The notes beneath the pieces were generated by a model. It saw nothing but the letters and a program-made list of their open reading frames with translations, was not told where the DNA came from and made no database searches. DNA of 6,301 nt, taken from the NCBI GenBank assembly GCA_947174825.1, contig CAMWKN010000100.1, positions 1 through 6,301 of the forward strand. Direction: 5' to 3'. Source of the DNA: an uncultured Clostridium sp. (GTDB lineage Bacteria; Bacillota_A; Clostridia; Lachnospirales; Lachnospiraceae). Every line of letters starts with the position of its first letter. Position 1 is the stretch's first letter. Positions 5,512 to 6,301 of this stretch are shown here, in pieces. The position numbers and the translations under genes are program-made.

Positions 5512-6301
5512 ATGGTTAATCCAGGGATGTTATTAGGAGAAAGATATGAGATCATTGACCGTGTGGGAACCGGTGGGATGGCAGATGTATATAAGGCTAG
5601 AGATCAGCGATTAAATCGTTATGTGGCGATTAAGATTCTAAAGCAGGAATATAGCGGGGATGTGAAGTTTGTATCAAAATTTCGTGGGGAGGCACAGTCT
5701 GTTGCCGGTTTGTCACATCCAAATGTGGTGAATGTATATGATGTAGGAGAGGATGACGATCTGTACTACATCGTTATGGAACTGGTAGAGGGAATTACCC
5801 TCAAAAAGTTTATAGAGAAAAAGGGTAGTCTGGATGTGAATGAAGCCATCGGTATTGGTGTCCAGATTGCACAGGGAATGCAGGCGGCTCATGATAATAA
5901 TATTATCCATCGTGATATCAAGCCGCAGAATATTATTATTTCCAAAGAGGGCAAGGTAAAGGTAACGGATTTTGGTATTGCCAAGGCAGCTACCTCCAAT
6001 ACCATTACTTCCAATGCCATGGGATCCGTTCATTATATCAGCCCGGAGCAGGCAAGAGGCGGTTACAGTGATGAGAAAAGTGATATTTACTCTCTGGGTG
6101 TGACTCTGTATGAAATGTTAGCAGGAACCGTGCCATTTGAGGGAGATAGCACGGTTACAGTGGCCCTTGCACATATTCAGGAGGAAGCAAAAGTGTTGGA
6201 CGAAGTGGATCCTGAGATTCCACACAGTTTAGCCAAAATTGTGATGAAATGTATGCAGAAGAAGCCGGATATGCGTTATATGACGGCATCTGCATTAATT
6301 G
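5512..6301 (+). CDS. prkC: Hanks-type Ser/Thr protein kinase (PrkC/Stk-like), N-terminal part, cut by the window edge
   Basis: The first 263 residues are an almost complete eukaryotic-like protein kinase domain; the frame is open at the window end. Visible are the glycine loop VGTGGMADVY (18-27), the ATP lysine in VAIKIL (Lys41), Glu60 of the C helix, the catalytic HRDIKPQN (133-140; Asp135), the metal-binding DFG (153-155) and an activation loop rich in Ser/Thr (161-168, TSNTITSN), a likely autophosphorylation site. GSVHYISPEQARG (171-183) and DIYSLGVTLYEM (191-202) follow, then the late-domain Arg255. In relatives a transmembrane helix and extracellular PASTA domains that bind peptidoglycan fragments follow; these would lie beyond the window. 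Pairing with the PP2C gene supports the PrkC identity. The start at 5512 is chosen from GGAGG at 5502-5506; an ATG at 5500 would add four residues. Confidence 0.94.
   Translation, partial: MVNPGMLLGERYEIIDRVGTGGMADVYKARDQRLNRYVAIKILKQEYSGDVKFVSKFRGEAQSVAGLSHPNVVNVYDVGEDDDLYYIVMELVEGITLKKFIEKKGSLDVNEAIGIGVQIAQGMQAAHDNNIIHRDIKPQNIIISKEGKVKVTDFGIAKAATSNTITSNAMGSVHYISPEQARGGYSDEKSDIYSLGVTLYEMLAGTVPFEGDSTVTVALAHIQEEAKVLDEVDPEIPHSLAKIVMKCMQKKPDMRYMTASALI

Noticed and set aside
5713..6033. Antisense open frame of 106 codons opposite the kinase gene
   Set aside because: It lies entirely within the conserved kinase domain on the other strand and shows no recognisable protein features; it is a coding shadow.

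Overview
The window is a conserved housekeeping stretch from a Gram-positive, moderate-GC member of the Clostridia. Lachnospiraceae is the most likely family. The basis is the gene order (priA end, def, fmt, rsmB, rlmN, PP2C phosphatase, PrkC-type kinase), strong GGAGG ribosome binding sites, a TTG/GTG/ATG start repertoire, and protein sequences of Clostridia character. No phylogenetic search could be run. All genes lie on the + strand.

Region 1 (1-4560) holds the 3' end of priA (replication restart helicase), then def (peptide deformylase), fmt (Met-tRNA formyltransferase), rsmB (16S rRNA m5C967 methyltransferase) and rlmN (23S rRNA A2503 / tRNA A37 methyltransferase). fmt adds the formyl group to initiator Met-tRNA and def removes it from nascent proteins. 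rsmB and rlmN modify the ribosome. The stretch therefore reads as a translation-initiation and ribosome-modification operon. It ends at a clear intrinsic terminator just after rlmN (4566-4604). A possible extra promoter lies in front of def.

Region 2 (4605-4755) is an intergenic leader. A candidate extended -10 promoter overlaps the terminator's 3' arm. It is followed by an untranslated leader of about 130 nt with two perfect-stem hairpins (4659-4698, two-tier; 4709-4728, 8 bp with a 4-nt loop) and a very strong ribosome binding site.

Region 3 (4756-6301) holds a PP2C Ser/Thr phosphatase and, 27 bases later, a Hanks-type Ser/Thr kinase cut by the window edge after 263 residues. This is the usual antagonistic phosphatase/kinase pair that senses cell-wall state in Firmicutes.

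I see no mobile element, CRISPR array, tRNA, rRNA or defence system. The most unusual item is inside rsmB: an insertion of about 50 residues containing three tandem 36-bp (12-residue) imperfect repeats. Their core carries short inverted repeats reminiscent of dispersed REP-like elements. The second is the structured leader of the phosphatase gene. The remainder is ordinary core genome, and nothing here supports a wholly new biological system.
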